From: Bacteroidota bacterium | Lineage (GTDB): Bacteria; Bacteroidota; Bacteroidia; J057; JADKCL01 | NCBI GenBank assembly: GCA_016718825.1 | Contig: JADKCL010000008.1 | Coordinates: 186,001-250,000, forward strand | Reading direction: 5' to 3' | Length of the DNA: 64,000 bases | Part shown: positions 37,985 through 46,869 of the stretch, piece by piece | How the letters are laid out: each line of letters starts with the position of its first letter | Position numbering within the stretch: position 1 is the stretch's first letter | Made by a program: the position numbers and the translations under genes | Notes under the pieces: generated by a model | Databases searched by the model: none | What the model saw: the letters and a program-made list of their open reading frames with translations, nothing else | What the model was told of the DNA's origin: nothing

Positions 37985-38671
37985 ATGGAAAACCCCAATC
38001 TTTCCTTCGAATTGTGCAAGCCCGAGCACTACCCATCCTTGAACGCGCTCATGGAGCTCTGCTTTTCTGACCTCAAAGGCGGATATGCGCCTGAGGAGGA
38101 AATTGAAGCGCTTTCGCGTTTGTATCCTCGCGGACAAATCGTCTGTGTCCTTGACGGGAAGGTAATCGGCGCAAATCTTTCCCGTATCGTGCCGTTTGCG
38201 GCTTTCCGCAAGCCGCATACCCAGGAAGACTGCATTGATCAGAGCCGTTTTGAGTTCGATGCAGCCATTGGCGACAGTGTTTACGGCTTGGACGTGTTTG
38301 TGCATCCCGACTATCAAAACCTCAAAGTCGGAAAGCAAATCGTCGAACTTTTTGTGAAAAATGTCTTCGAAGACAACTTCTATTGCATGATGGGCATCTG
38401 CCGCGTGGTCAATTATCCGGCACACATGCACGAAATGGACTGCGAAACCTATGCCCTGAAGGTCAAAAACAAGGAATTGTATGATCCCTGCTTGAGTTTC
38501 CACGTACGCAACGGCATGGAATATGTCAATGTAAGCCCAGGCTTTTGCGAGGATGACGTCGCCTCAGCTGGTTATGGAGTCATCATGGCAAGTTACAACC
38601 CCGCGTACGATCCTTCTAAACCTGCGAAAAAGCCAGTGGAATTGGAGTTGAGTGGGGTTATGGTGGCTTAA
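37985..38671 (+). CDS. GNAT-family N-acetyltransferase
   Basis: 228 residues from ATG 37985; an upstream in-frame Met at 37955 is less likely because the family alignment begins at NLSFELCKPEHYPSLN. The acetyl-CoA site is in SVYGLDVFVHPDYQNLKVGKQIV (about residues 95-120), the loop-helix of motif A. The remainder (YPAHMHEMDCETYALKVKNKELYDPCLSFHVRNGM) matches a subfamily of about 220-240 residues. The acceptor is unknown. It is preceded by about 120 bp of non-coding sequence after the response regulator. Confidence 0.85.
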   Translation: MENPNLSFELCKPEHYPSLNALMELCFSDLKGGYAPEEEIEALSRLYPRGQIVCVLDGKVIGANLSRIVPFAAFRKPHTQEDCIDQSRFEFDAAIGDSVYGLDVFVHPDYQNLKVGKQIVELFVKNVFEDNFYCMMGICRVVNYPAHMHEMDCETYALKVKNKELYDPCLSFHVRNGMEYVNVSPGFCEDDVASAGYGVIMASYNPAYDPSKPAKKPVELELSGVMVA

Positions 38672-38703
38672 GGTCGCCTCGAATGGATTCTCGGGGAAGA
38701 AGG

Positions 38704-39531
38704 TTAATTACCGCTTTTATCTGTCGGTAACTTCCATGACCCCGGATGCTCCATGTTTGGATAGTCTGCGCCATAAAATCTCCAATCCAACTCACTGCTG
38801 TCTTCAGAATTGGATGCGCTCAGATCGTATCCATTTTCTGGAGAAGCGATCTGCGATTCTTGAATTGTGCCATCATAGGGCTCGGACAGGTAGATCACAT
38901 TGTTGTTTTGCAGACGCAAGCGAAGCTGGGTTTTGAAGGAACCTTGATATTTGGGAACAATAAAGCAGAAAAATTCATTCGGATGCATCCGTGTAGCCCC
39001 ACGCCCATTTCCGCAGAAGTCGTGGCACCTGCCTTCAATCGGATACCATTTCCCATCCCTCGCCTTGGCTTCTTGCAGGGCAAAAACGTGACCATCCTTG
39101 CCATGCATGTATTTGATTTCGTTCGTTGCGTTTACGACAAACGCAGGAAATCCCATGAGGGTATCGTAAAAAGGGCGGCCTTCCAAAACATCTTGCCGGT
39201 AGTCGCAAATCAATTGCAATCCGCTGGCGTCTAGTTCGTTGTGCTCTAGTGTTTTGTAATTCCGAATGCAATCTATCCGAGCCGTGCTGTCTTTGAAGTC
39301 CGTCAAACCAAGAAACAAAGAATCACAAAACGGAAATTTCCCAATCGCCCTTGGGCAGAAAAAGTGGAGCGAATCGACTTGGAGGAATGGATTTGAATTG
39401 GGTCGGAAAGTTTGGACAATAATAGGGGGCCTGAACCCCTCGTCGGGATCACTTGGGAGGCGAAGATCGCCGCAGCCCCAAAAAAGGGTGACGATAAGGC
39501 AGGAAAGGATTGTAAGGTTTCGCATTTTCAT
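38704..39531 (-). CDS. Putative lipoprotein, paralogue of the one at 6111-6854
   Basis: 275 residues. The lipobox is WGCG with Cys20 of the chain beginning at ATG 39531 (a second ATG at 39525 is also possible). The mature part begins with an Asp/Pro-rich stretch and has several Cys and His near NEFFCFIVPKYQG. Residues 130-225 resemble the second half of the lipoprotein at 6111-6854 (FPAFVVNATNE against LPIFVWNPTND, YQGSFKTQLRLRL against YRGRLKSRLRFQL). The family is unnamed to me. The gene converges on the GNAT gene. Confidence 0.65.
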   Translation of the reverse strand: MKMRNLTILSCLIVTLFWGCGDLRLPSDPDEGFRPPIIVQTFRPNSNPFLQVDSLHFFCPRAIGKFPFCDSLFLGLTDFKDSTARIDCIRNYKTLEHNELDASGLQLICDYRQDVLEGRPFYDTLMGFPAFVVNATNEIKYMHGKDGHVFALQEAKARDGKWYPIEGRCHDFCGNGRGATRMHPNEFFCFIVPKYQGSFKTQLRLRLQNNNVIYLSEPYDGTIQESQIASPENGYDLSASNSEDSSELDWRFYGADYPNMEHPGSWKLPTDKSGN

Positions 39532-39730
39532 TCAATTCTTCGACGCAAGTCCGGACTTTTTCACGCTCCAGATCAGTAATGATGGCAAACGGCGCAATGG
39601 ATCGTAAATTTTGATAATGAACACTTCCAATGCCCATCAATCAAAAATAACGATTTTCCAGATTGGATATGCGCACCAATTTTTCATGCTCAGTTGACCT
39701 GTGTAATCGCATTCCATCAGGCAAAATCTA

Positions 39731-39775
39731 GCGTCATCGGCGCTCACACCGCACTTTGGGTAGTGCCAACGACGC
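39731..39775. repeat. REP-like palindromic element, copy 1 of 3
   Basis: A 45-bp element with 14-bp arms (GCGTCATCGGCGCT and AGTGCCAACGACGC) around a 17-nt loop (CACACCGCACTTTGGGT), with one G/T wobble and two C/A-type mismatches. It is the most diverged copy. It lies downstream of the first desaturase gene (stop at 39802). Confidence 0.8.
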
Positions 39776-39801
39776 CTAGCACAAAATCTCGAACTGCTTC
39801 C

Positions 39802-40899
39802 TCAAACTCCCACAGGCGCAACGCTGCCCAATTCCTTGAGTTTCCTTGCATGTGACATCAAGGCTTGCCACAAGGTCGGCTTCAACACGTAAGGAACGCC
39901 GTAGGCTTTCGCCGTCGCTGCTACAATCGGCGCGATCTTGGGGTAGTGTACGTGGCAGATGTTGGGGAACAAATGGTGCTCGATCTGGAAATTTAAGCCG
40001 CCGATGTACCAGTTGAGGAGGCGGTTTCTTGGGGCAAAATCGGCCGTGGTGTGCATTTCGTGTACAACCCAGTCGTTGTGGATCGTCCCTTCTGCAGTAG
40101 GAACGGGCTGTTCGAGACCTTCGACAATGTGTGCTAGCTGAAATACAACGCCCATGATGAATCCGCCGGTGAAGTGCATGACCATCCATGCAAGCACCAC
40201 TTGCCACCAAGCGTAGTCGCTCAGCCAAATTGGCAAGCCGATGATCACGGCAGCGTACAACACTTTGATCAGAATGACCTTCGCCAACATCATCCCGTAG
40301 CCGACATTTTGCTTCTCGAGAATGCCCTTTTTCCGGAAATCCCGCAACCAAGTGAATTCATTGACCAGCATCGTGATCGTAAGGAGGCAATAGAGGAAAA
40401 ATCCATGGATGTATTGAAACCGGTGAATCTTGTGGAGCGGCGTATGTTCGCTGAGGCGCAAGGGGCCGCCAAGGGTGAGGTCGTCGTCCATGCCGGTGAT
40501 GTTGGTATAGGTATGGTGGAGCATGTTGTGCTTGACTTTCCAAGTGTACATGCTGTTGCCGAGGATGTTCATGGTGCCGCCAAGCGCCGCATTGAGCCAT
40601 TTATGCTTGCTGATCGCCTCGTGTGCGCCACCGTGCATGACGCACATGCCGATGCCTGCGAGCCCGATGCCGGCAATGATCGGCAGGAAAATCGCAATCC
40701 ACCAAGGCAGCGGTAGTACGACCAATACCACGAAGGGCGCGATGTACAACGCCAACATGCTCAGCGTCTGGAAAACAACGGCGCCATTGGCCTTTTGGGA
40801 AATGCCATTCGCCTTGAAATATTCATAGACATTCTTCCTGACAGCCGCTGCAAAGCTTTGCTGTTGAGGGTCTTGGGCAACGAATCTCGTTTTTTTCAT
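39802..40899 (-). CDS. Acyl-lipid fatty acid desaturase, copy 1
   Basis: 365 residues from ATG 40899, chosen because the paralogue begins identically (MKKTRF); ATG 40920 is an alternative. The three histidine boxes of membrane di-iron desaturases are present: HGGAH (near residue 95), HNMLHH (near 130), and QIEHHLFP near 305. The four-helix topology is visible. Front-end (delta-5/6-like) desaturases have this QxxHH variant, but I see no cytochrome b5 domain. It probably introduces a double bond into membrane lipid acyl chains, with an external electron donor. It is about 60% identical by eye to the next gene. Confidence 0.93.
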   Translation of the reverse strand: MKKTRFVAQDPQQQSFAAAVRKNVYEYFKANGISQKANGAVVFQTLSMLALYIAPFVVLVVLPLPWWIAIFLPIIAGIGLAGIGMCVMHGGAHEAISKHKWLNAALGGTMNILGNSMYTWKVKHNMLHHTYTNITGMDDDLTLGGPLRLSEHTPLHKIHRFQYIHGFFLYCLLTITMLVNEFTWLRDFRKKGILEKQNVGYGMMLAKVILIKVLYAAVIIGLPIWLSDYAWWQVVLAWMVMHFTGGFIMGVVFQLAHIVEGLEQPVPTAEGTIHNDWVVHEMHTTADFAPRNRLLNWYIGGLNFQIEHHLFPNICHVHYPKIAPIVAATAKAYGVPYVLKPTLWQALMSHARKLKELGSVAPVGV

Positions 40900-40957
40900 T
40901 TCTTTGGAAGTAAGCACCATACGGCTGAAAATCCTGTTGTTGGCGGTCAAAAGTGTA

Positions 40958-41002
40958 GCGTCATTGGCGCTCACACCGCGTTTTGGGTAGCGCCAACGAC
41001 GC
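40958..41002. repeat. REP-like palindromic element, copy 2 of 3
   Basis: A 45-bp element with arms GCGTCATTGGCGCT and AGCGCCAACGACGC, a single A/C mismatch, and the 17-nt loop CACACCGCGTTTTGGGT. It is the closest to a perfect stem and lies between the two desaturase genes. Confidence 0.85.
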
Positions 41003-41020
41003 TTTGAATTGCGAGGTTAA

Positions 41021-41065
41021 GCGTCATCTGCGCTCACACCGCGTTTTGGGTAGCGCAAACGACGC
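41021..41065. repeat. REP-like palindromic element, copy 3 of 3
   Basis: A 45-bp element with arms GCGTCATCTGCGCT and AGCGCAAACGACGC and a loop identical to copy 2. It lies 18 bp after copy 2 in the same orientation. Compared with copy 2, position 9 of the left arm changes G to T and its partner changes C to A, so pairing is kept. Confidence 0.85.
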
Positions 41066-41112
41066 GGAAACCCTGACGCACTCGACCTCGAACTGCGATC
41101 TCGTACGCCAAC

Positions 41113-42207
41113 TCAAGCTACCGCCGGGACGTGCCCGAGTTCCTTTAGTTTGCGCGCATGGGACACAATCGCGTCCCACAAAGTCGGCTTCAAAATGTAG
41201 GGAATGCCATATTCCTTGGCTGTTGCCTCGACAATCGGGGCAATTTTAGGATAATGAATATGGCAAATATTGGGAAACAAGTGGTGCTCAATCTGGAAAT
41301 TGAGTCCGCCGATATACCAATTGAGCAAGTGGTTGTTGCGGGCGAAATTGGCCGTTGTATGCAACTCATGCACCACCCAGTCGTTTTCGATAAGCCCCTC
41401 GGCACTTGGAACGGGTTGATCCACGCCTTCGACGACGTGGGCCAATTGGAAGATCACACTCAGGATAAATCCACCGGTCCAGTGCATGGTAAACCAGCCA
41501 ATGAGGACCTGCCACCAGGCAAAATCCGTGAACATCAGCGGCAAACCGATGAAAATCGCGAAGTGTACAATTTTGATCAGGATCATTTTGGTCAATGCAA
41601 GACCGAAATTCACCTTCTGCTTTTCAAGAATTCCCTGTTTGTGGTAATCAAAGAGCTGCGAAAAGTCCTTGATCATCATCGACAACGTCATCATGCCATA
41701 AAAGAAGAAGGCATGAATGTATTGAAAGCGGTTGATGGCTTTCAGTTGCGTGTGTTCACTCAACCGGATCGGACCTTTGGTGGCAATGTCGCGGTCAAGT
41801 CCGCTGATATTGGTAAAGGTATGGTGCAGCATGTTGTGTTGCACTTTCCAGGTCAATACACTGTTTCCCAGCAGGTTCATGGTCCCGCCCAACAAGGCAT
41901 TGATCCATTTTTTGCCGCTGATGGCATCGTGTGCGCCGCCGTGCATCACGCACATTCCAATGCCAGCAAGGCCGACCCCGGCTAGAATTGACATCAGCCA
42001 AGCCAACCAACCGGCCATCGGAACGGTCAAAACAAGTACAAATGGAGCAATGTAAAGGGCCAACATGTTGAGCGTCTGAAATACCACGGCGCTGTTGGCT
42101 TTTGGCGAAATGCCGTTTTCCTTGAAGTATTGGTTGACATTCTTGCGCAAAGCCGCCGCAAATTGCTGTTCGGCCTTGTCAGAAGCGATAAAACGTGTTT
42201 TTTTCAT
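41113..42207 (-). CDS. Acyl-lipid fatty acid desaturase, copy 2
   Basis: 364 residues from ATG 42207. It has the same three histidine boxes as copy 1 (HGGAH, HNMLHH, QIEHHLFP) and the same helix layout. It runs head-to-tail with copy 1, about 214 bp apart, and that spacer holds two REP-like elements. Divergence is spread over the whole length, so the duplication is old and the two may differ in position specificity. Membrane location: four transmembrane helices with active site on the cytoplasmic side. Confidence 0.93.
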   Translation of the reverse strand: MKKTRFIASDKAEQQFAAALRKNVNQYFKENGISPKANSAVVFQTLNMLALYIAPFVLVLTVPMAGWLAWLMSILAGVGLAGIGMCVMHGGAHDAISGKKWINALLGGTMNLLGNSVLTWKVQHNMLHHTFTNISGLDRDIATKGPIRLSEHTQLKAINRFQYIHAFFFYGMMTLSMMIKDFSQLFDYHKQGILEKQKVNFGLALTKMILIKIVHFAIFIGLPLMFTDFAWWQVLIGWFTMHWTGGFILSVIFQLAHVVEGVDQPVPSAEGLIENDWVVHELHTTANFARNNHLLNWYIGGLNFQIEHHLFPNICHIHYPKIAPIVEATAKEYGIPYILKPTLWDAIVSHARKLKELGHVPAVA

Positions 42208-42441
42208 CAAAAGAAACTCAAATCCGCGGCGATACCTGAAGAGGGTTCACCCAAAATCTCCACAAAGGTCGGAAATCTTTCCTAGACCGTTGTAAATAAA
42301 GTGTTAACGGGCCGTGATGGTTTGGATGACGGATGCTCAGCGGATCAGAAATCTTCCATTTTGAGCCATTATCCGTGAATGATGTAACTTTTTGCCCTGC
42401 ATTCGCAACAGCCCTTTTGCTGGAACTTCCCTATTTTGAAC

Positions 42442-43419
42442 GTGTCGAAGAGGAAAACTATCCATCCCAAAAAGAACCCCAAGGTTCGTCCTGAAAATGT
42501 CGCCACGCTTGCGCGTGATCTTTGGGAAATTCTCAAAAATGCCTCCAAGGCATGGTACGACAAGGATCCCTTCCGAGAAAGTGCTGTCATTGCTTACTAC
42601 GCGATCTTTTCCTTGCCGGGTCTGATGGTCGTGATTGTCACGCTTGCAGGATACATTTTCGGGAAAGAAGTGGTAAGCAGCCATGTTGCGGATCAGATTG
42701 CGGCTTCTTTGGGGAGCGATACTGCGGCACAGATTCAGGAAATGATACTCAAGGCAGGCAAAAAAGGAACGTCATTCTGGGCTACGGTGCTCGGAATCGT
42801 GACGATTTTGATTGGCGCTACCGGGGTTTTTGCCCAATTTCAACATTCCCTGAACCTGATTTGGGGCGTTACGGCTTCGAGTTCGAAATCCGGGCTTTGG
42901 AAATTGCTGCGGGTGCGCCTGTTTTCCTTTGGTTTGATTGCATCGATTACGTTCATTCTCATCGTTTCCTTGGTGGTCTCGGCCTTGTTGGCAGCCTTTG
43001 GGATCTGGCTCACAGCACATTTTTCGGCATCCTTCCATGTCTTTTTACAGTTGGTGAATGTCCTTTTTTCGCTCGTCATCCTCGCCGGATTGTTTGCGTT
43101 GATGTTCAAATTCCTGCCGGATGCGAAGGTGAAATGGCGCCATGTTTGGATTGGGTCCATGGTCACAGCAGTCTTGTTTCACTTCGGAAAATGGGCTTTG
43201 GGATTGTATTTCGGAAAGGCGAGTCCGGGAATCGGTTACGGCGCTGCCGGATCGGTGATTTTGATCTTGCTCTGGGTTTCCTATACCTCGATGATCGTAT
43301 TTTTTGGCGCCGAATTCACACGAGCCTACGCCGATAAATTCTCAGGTGAGGTCAAGCCGACCGCGGTCGCAGTCGTCGACAAGGAGGCTGAAGAACAAAG
43401 AGCCCAAAAGGTCGACTGA
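42442..43419 (+). CDS. YihY/BrkB-family inner-membrane protein
   Basis: About 325 residues with six transmembrane helices after a 50-residue cytoplasmic N-terminus. The motif KDPFRESAVIAYYAIFSLPGL at the first helix and PGIGYGAAGSVILILLWVSYTSMIVFFGAEFT at the last are characteristic. The function is not settled; early work linked it to serum resistance and RNase BN, both disputed. There is no ATG: the start is GTG 42442 or TTG 42436, because the upstream sequence has no better codon. It is divergent from the desaturase gene and converges with a small membrane gene. Confidence 0.9.
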   Translation: MSKRKTIHPKKNPKVRPENVATLARDLWEILKNASKAWYDKDPFRESAVIAYYAIFSLPGLMVVIVTLAGYIFGKEVVSSHVADQIAASLGSDTAAQIQEMILKAGKKGTSFWATVLGIVTILIGATGVFAQFQHSLNLIWGVTASSSKSGLWKLLRVRLFSFGLIASITFILIVSLVVSALLAAFGIWLTAHFSASFHVFLQLVNVLFSLVILAGLFALMFKFLPDAKVKWRHVWIGSMVTAVLFHFGKWALGLYFGKASPGIGYGAAGSVILILLWVSYTSMIVFFGAEFTRAYADKFSGEVKPTAVAVVDKEAEEQRAQKVD

Positions 43420-43423
43420 ACCA

Positions 43424-43630
43424 TCAGAGAATCCTGTGCTTTCGGCCGACGATAAAGTAGGCGATGGTGCCGATCAAAGGCACAAACAGCACCGCAATCA
43501 GCCAGATGAGTTTCTGGTTTTCAATGAACTCATGCCGCAGAACGTCGATCAAGGCGATCAATGTTGGCAACATCAGCAGGATGAAGATGAGCAACAGCTC
43601 GATCATTCCAAGTCCAAAGGCGAAAGTCAT
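43424..43630 (-). CDS. PLDc_N-domain small membrane protein
   Basis: 68 residues with two helices. The motif pattern, hydrophobic helix - LRHEFIENQKLIWLIAVLFVPLIGTIAYFIVGR, matches the PLD-nuclease N-terminal domain found at the start of cardiolipin synthases and as stand-alone proteins. Stand-alone copies are of unknown function. It lies 5 bp from the convergent YihY gene end. Confidence 0.85.
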   Translation of the reverse strand: MTFAFGLGMIELLLIFILLMLPTLIALIDVLRHEFIENQKLIWLIAVLFVPLIGTIAYFIVGRKHRIL

Positions 43631-43668
43631 ATTCGATGGATTGAGTATGTGAAGTATAAGGAATTCGA

Positions 43669-45075
43669 CTACCGAGGACGAGTTTCGGTCTTTTTGGCCA
43701 AGAATTGACCGATATTAAAGTTGTAGTTGCCTGAATCGTGGGCATCGAGCATTTCTTTTTTGCCCAAATAGAACTGCCCTTTGTATTCGGGGCCCCGCAA
43801 GATGCGGTATTCGGCCATTGCGCCGCCCTTGTTGTCGCCTTTGATGCGGTCAGCAACAAAGGAAGCGAGGTTTCTGGTATATTCCTTCAACTTTGCACCT
43901 TCCTGCATTTTTTCCATGGCGTTCAAAGACAGGGGTTTGCCTTCGAGCACCATGTCAAGTACTGATCTGTCTTTCAGGGCATTGAGCAATGGAAGCACGG
44001 TTGTTGCAAACGGCACGGGATCTCCCGGATTGACCCAAACGACCACGCGGGCAACTTTGCCGGAGGTGATCAGTTCATTCCATCCGCCAAAATTGACGAA
44101 GGAGCGATCACCTCCCATGACATTCAGCTCATTGACAGTAATGATGCCCCGCCTGATCAAAGCCTCTGCAACCGTCGCACCATTGCTATGCGCAACCAGC
44201 CGGTCAAAATGCGTCCCGCGGATGCGCTCGATCAATTGTTGGCCCCAAGGTGTGCTCAGGGTGTATTCGCCAAGATAATTGTTGTCGAGGAAGCCACGCA
44301 GCAGTTCTTCGTTGCTCAAGTCGTCGGTGGTGGCAAAAATCTCCTCCGCCGCATAGGGCTTCTTGCTCCAAGGACTCGCCAAACCGTTGATGGAATTGTC
44401 GGCTTGGGTGTTTTTGATGCCGAGCATCACACCTTCATGGATCACGCGCGTGGGCTTGGGCGTAAGCGAAGGCACGTAGCTGACCTCGTTTTCAAGCTTT
44501 CTGAGTTGTGCATTGTAGGTGCCAAGGTCGCTGTTGAGTTTCTCCAGAAACAGCTTGTCGGCTTCCTTTTTGGCCTCCATCGCGAGATTGTAGGCTGCAA
44601 GTTCGCGTTGATATTGGGCACGGGCCGCTGCGGCGGCCTCGGCACGTTGGGCAGCGTTGGCAGCATAGTCGCGCTGTGCAATGGCATTGTTCAAATTCGT
44701 TTGAATATTGCCATCGTTTGGAAGGAATTTCAGCGCTTTTTTGAAGTGCGAAATGGCCTTGTTCCAATCGCGGCTGTTGTAGGCGGAAATGCCTTTGTTG
44801 TTTTCCTGTTGTCCCTCGCGTGCGTACACGCCTGCCAAATGGACATTGCCATCTGAAACAGAAAATGCCGGAGGGGTTGGGGATGAGCCGGAGGATTCGC
44901 AATCAACGCATTGCGGAGGATTGACCGCGATCTGATTGAGCGGGCAGCCTGGGCAGGCATCGAGCAACTGTTGGAATGCCTGTGCTTGCAAGGTTCCAGA
45001 AAATCCCGACATCAATGCGCCAAAGCTGATGGCAAGCATCAGATGGAAGAAGGGAGAAGATGTTTGCTTTTTCAT
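43669..45075 (-). CDS. Secreted TPR protein with C-terminal alpha/beta-hydrolase-like domain
   Basis: 468 residues from ATG 45075, which gives a clean signal peptide (MKKQTSSPFFHLMLAISFG, ending LQAQ). A Cys-rich patch (LLDACPGCPLNQ, PPQCVDCE) follows the signal. Residues about 80-130 form one TPR unit (NKGISAYNSRDWNKAISHFKKAL), then a long Ala/Glu coiled coil to about 190. The C-terminal 200 residues carry RLVAHSNGATVAEAL, an (A)HSxG nucleophile elbow of the lipase-like alpha/beta-hydrolase type, and WVNPGDPVPFA. Combination of TPR and hydrolase in one secreted protein is unusual. It is followed by nothing on the same strand for 40 bp. Confidence 0.7.
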   Translation of the reverse strand: MKKQTSSPFFHLMLAISFGALMSGFSGTLQAQAFQQLLDACPGCPLNQIAVNPPQCVDCESSGSSPTPPAFSVSDGNVHLAGVYAREGQQENNKGISAYNSRDWNKAISHFKKALKFLPNDGNIQTNLNNAIAQRDYAANAAQRAEAAAAARAQYQRELAAYNLAMEAKKEADKLFLEKLNSDLGTYNAQLRKLENEVSYVPSLTPKPTRVIHEGVMLGIKNTQADNSINGLASPWSKKPYAAEEIFATTDDLSNEELLRGFLDNNYLGEYTLSTPWGQQLIERIRGTHFDRLVAHSNGATVAEALIRRGIITVNELNVMGGDRSFVNFGGWNELITSGKVARVVVWVNPGDPVPFATTVLPLLNALKDRSVLDMVLEGKPLSLNAMEKMQEGAKLKEYTRNLASFVADRIKGDNKGGAMAEYRILRGPEYKGQFYLGKKEMLDAHDSGNYNFNIGQFLAKKTETRPR

Positions 45076-45117
45076 TGTATTTTCTTGGAATACCTTCATA
45101 ATGAGATGGGTGCCGAA

Positions 45118-45684
45118 TTATTCGGCAGTTGGGCCGATCAAGAATCCGACGCGCAAAAGCCAACAGGGTGTGATGGCGTATCCACTCGTGGCTTTCGTTC
45201 CTGGACGATAGGCAACGTTGACGGAAAGCCCGGAAACGGTCCGAATGGGCGAGAAACTGACTCCACCAAAAAGACAGGTGCGCCAATTGGGTTCCAAGTC
45301 CAAGCCTACCATGGCCCCAAGCGTCAAACGCAAGCCCATTTGTCCGATAATCAAAGTTGGCCGCATCGGCAAATACCTTACGCCGAAGTACAGTTCATGG
45401 GAATTGACGGCCTTGAGGTCCGGCACGCCGAGGTTTTCCAGATTGATTCGACGGTAATCGTATTCCAGAATGCCGCCAAAACCATTCGTCCCGAAACTGC
45501 TGCTCGCCCCAAATCCCAATTGCGAGATTTTTTGAGCCGATACCCCTTGCATCACTTTTGCATTGCCCAAGAATTCTCCATGCACCTCGATGACGCGCAT
45601 GCTGAACTTTTGCTGGGCATGCGCAGATGTCATGCAAAGGACAAGCAGCAGAATCCAGACCGATTGAAAAAGATAGAAACGCAT
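45118..45684 (-). CDS. Small outer-membrane barrel-like protein
   Basis: 188 residues from ATG 45684, with a signal peptide (MRFYLFQSVWILLLVLCMTS, ending AHAQ). The rest has repeated amphipathic strands with aromatic and glycine residues (LEYDYRRINL, HELYFGVRYL, GLSVNVAYRPG, WLLRVGFLIG), consistent with a small eight-strand OMP barrel. No family is assigned. It is 43 bp upstream of the TPR-hydrolase gene on the same strand, so both may be in one transcript. Confidence 0.65.
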   Translation of the reverse strand: MRFYLFQSVWILLLVLCMTSAHAQQKFSMRVIEVHGEFLGNAKVMQGVSAQKISQLGFGASSSFGTNGFGGILEYDYRRINLENLGVPDLKAVNSHELYFGVRYLPMRPTLIIGQMGLRLTLGAMVGLDLEPNWRTCLFGGVSFSPIRTVSGLSVNVAYRPGTKATSGYAITPCWLLRVGFLIGPTAE

Positions 45685-45866
45685 GGCAAACAAATTTTTC
45701 AGGGCCCTTCTCGGATACGACGATGGGATTGTCGTAGGCTCAAAATTCGGTATTTGCCAAAATGGACTTGCTGATGCCGCTTAGTTTTTTAGATGACTTT
45801 GGTTTTGTTTTCAAGCGTCGCTATTCCTGCTTATGGCTTGAAAATCAAAGATTCGCTTTTTGAAAA

Positions 45867-46181
45867 TCACTTGGGATCACTTGAATTTTCTGGCTGCTTA
45901 GGCTCGAAGAAGACCAGCGCCAGCAATAGAATTCCAACGATCACGTCGACAATGTTCCAAATCGTTCGGCCCAATGCGATTTTTGCAACTGGCTGAAAAA
46001 GAATGCCAAGGGAAACGAAAAGCATCACCAATGACCGGTTCTCACGTTCATAAGCAAGGTAGGCAAACCAAAAGAAGGAGCCTGCAGCGGCGAATCGAAC
46101 GAATTGGAAATACCCGTAGGGCAATGGCGCCAAACAGAGGAACAGCAGGATGGCCAGAATGATTTTGAGGATCTTTTCCAT
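45867..46181 (-). CDS. DUF6804-like small membrane protein
   Basis: 104 residues with three to four hydrophobic helices: an N-terminal helix (KILKIILAILLFLCLAPLPYGY), a phenylalanine-rich second helix (FFWFAYLAYE), and a closing NIVDVIVGILLLALVFF. This fits the unnamed DUF6804-type family by pattern recollection. The function is unknown; the protein has no polar residues in the membrane segments beyond one Arg. It stands alone on the minus strand. Confidence 0.6.
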   Translation of the reverse strand: MEKILKIILAILLFLCLAPLPYGYFQFVRFAAAGSFFWFAYLAYERENRSLVMLFVSLGILFQPVAKIALGRTIWNIVDVIVGILLLALVFFEPKQPENSSDPK

Positions 46182-46309
46182 TCTAGGGTGTTTTCTAAAA
46201 AGCAGGGAAGATTGTTGGAATCACCCTGGTGATCATGGTTTGCTTTTTCTTCCTTTGACACGTGCATTTGCTCATTGTTTGTTCAGGAACATCGGTGCGG
46301 TGGACGTTG

Positions 46310-46747
46310 TCAGTGCCTAAATTCAGCCTCACTGAAAATTTCATAAATCGTGCCAAAGACGATAAAAAAGGCGAAAACGGAAAAGTACAAGACAGCAATC
46401 CCATACCAAAACAAAGGCCACCAAATCCCATTTCCCAGGAAAGAAGCCTGATCACGATTCCAATAGTCTAGAAAGTCCGGCACCAATGCACTGGTGAGCA
46501 AAACGTAGTGAAAAAGCCTTCCGAAGCGGCTGTGCGAAAGCTTCTCGACATAAAAAAAGAAGGAGCACGGAATCAGTACAATACCGGCAATGATCGGCCA
46601 TTGATTCGATTCCACAGCTGGATTGAAAAAATACCAAATCAAGACCATCCAGCCAGCCATCACCGAGATTGCGAAGTTGCGGTTGGCGATTCGCTTGATG
46701 CGAACTTTCGTTTTCAAATCCAGGACTTCGTCCGAACCTTCGCCCAT
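46310..46747 (-). CDS. Hypothetical membrane protein, 145 aa
   Basis: 145 residues with four hydrophobic segments (AISVMAGWMVLIWYFF, IIAGIVLIPCSFFFYV, FHYVLLTSALVPDFL, and FWYGIAVLYFSVFAFFIVF) and short polar ends. I do not recognise a family. The first 22 residues are charged and cytoplasmic by the positive-inside rule. It may be co-transcribed with the gene at 45867-46181, about 130 bp downstream. Confidence 0.5.
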   Translation of the reverse strand: MGEGSDEVLDLKTKVRIKRIANRNFAISVMAGWMVLIWYFFNPAVESNQWPIIAGIVLIPCSFFFYVEKLSHSRFGRLFHYVLLTSALVPDFLDYWNRDQASFLGNGIWWPLFWYGIAVLYFSVFAFFIVFGTIYEIFSEAEFRH

Positions 46748-46869
46748 TTTGTGCCGTTTGGTTTTCCAACATCAAGCTACGAAAAAATCAGAATCAACGG
46801 GATGTGGAAACTAACCCAAACCACAAGGTGGTCATCCTCCTTAACTTGGGCCAGAAGTTCGTTGCATGC

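Noticed and set aside
39776..40351. 191-codon minus-strand frame overlapping the first desaturase
   Set aside because: It is out of frame with the conserved histidine boxes and Arg/Ser-rich.
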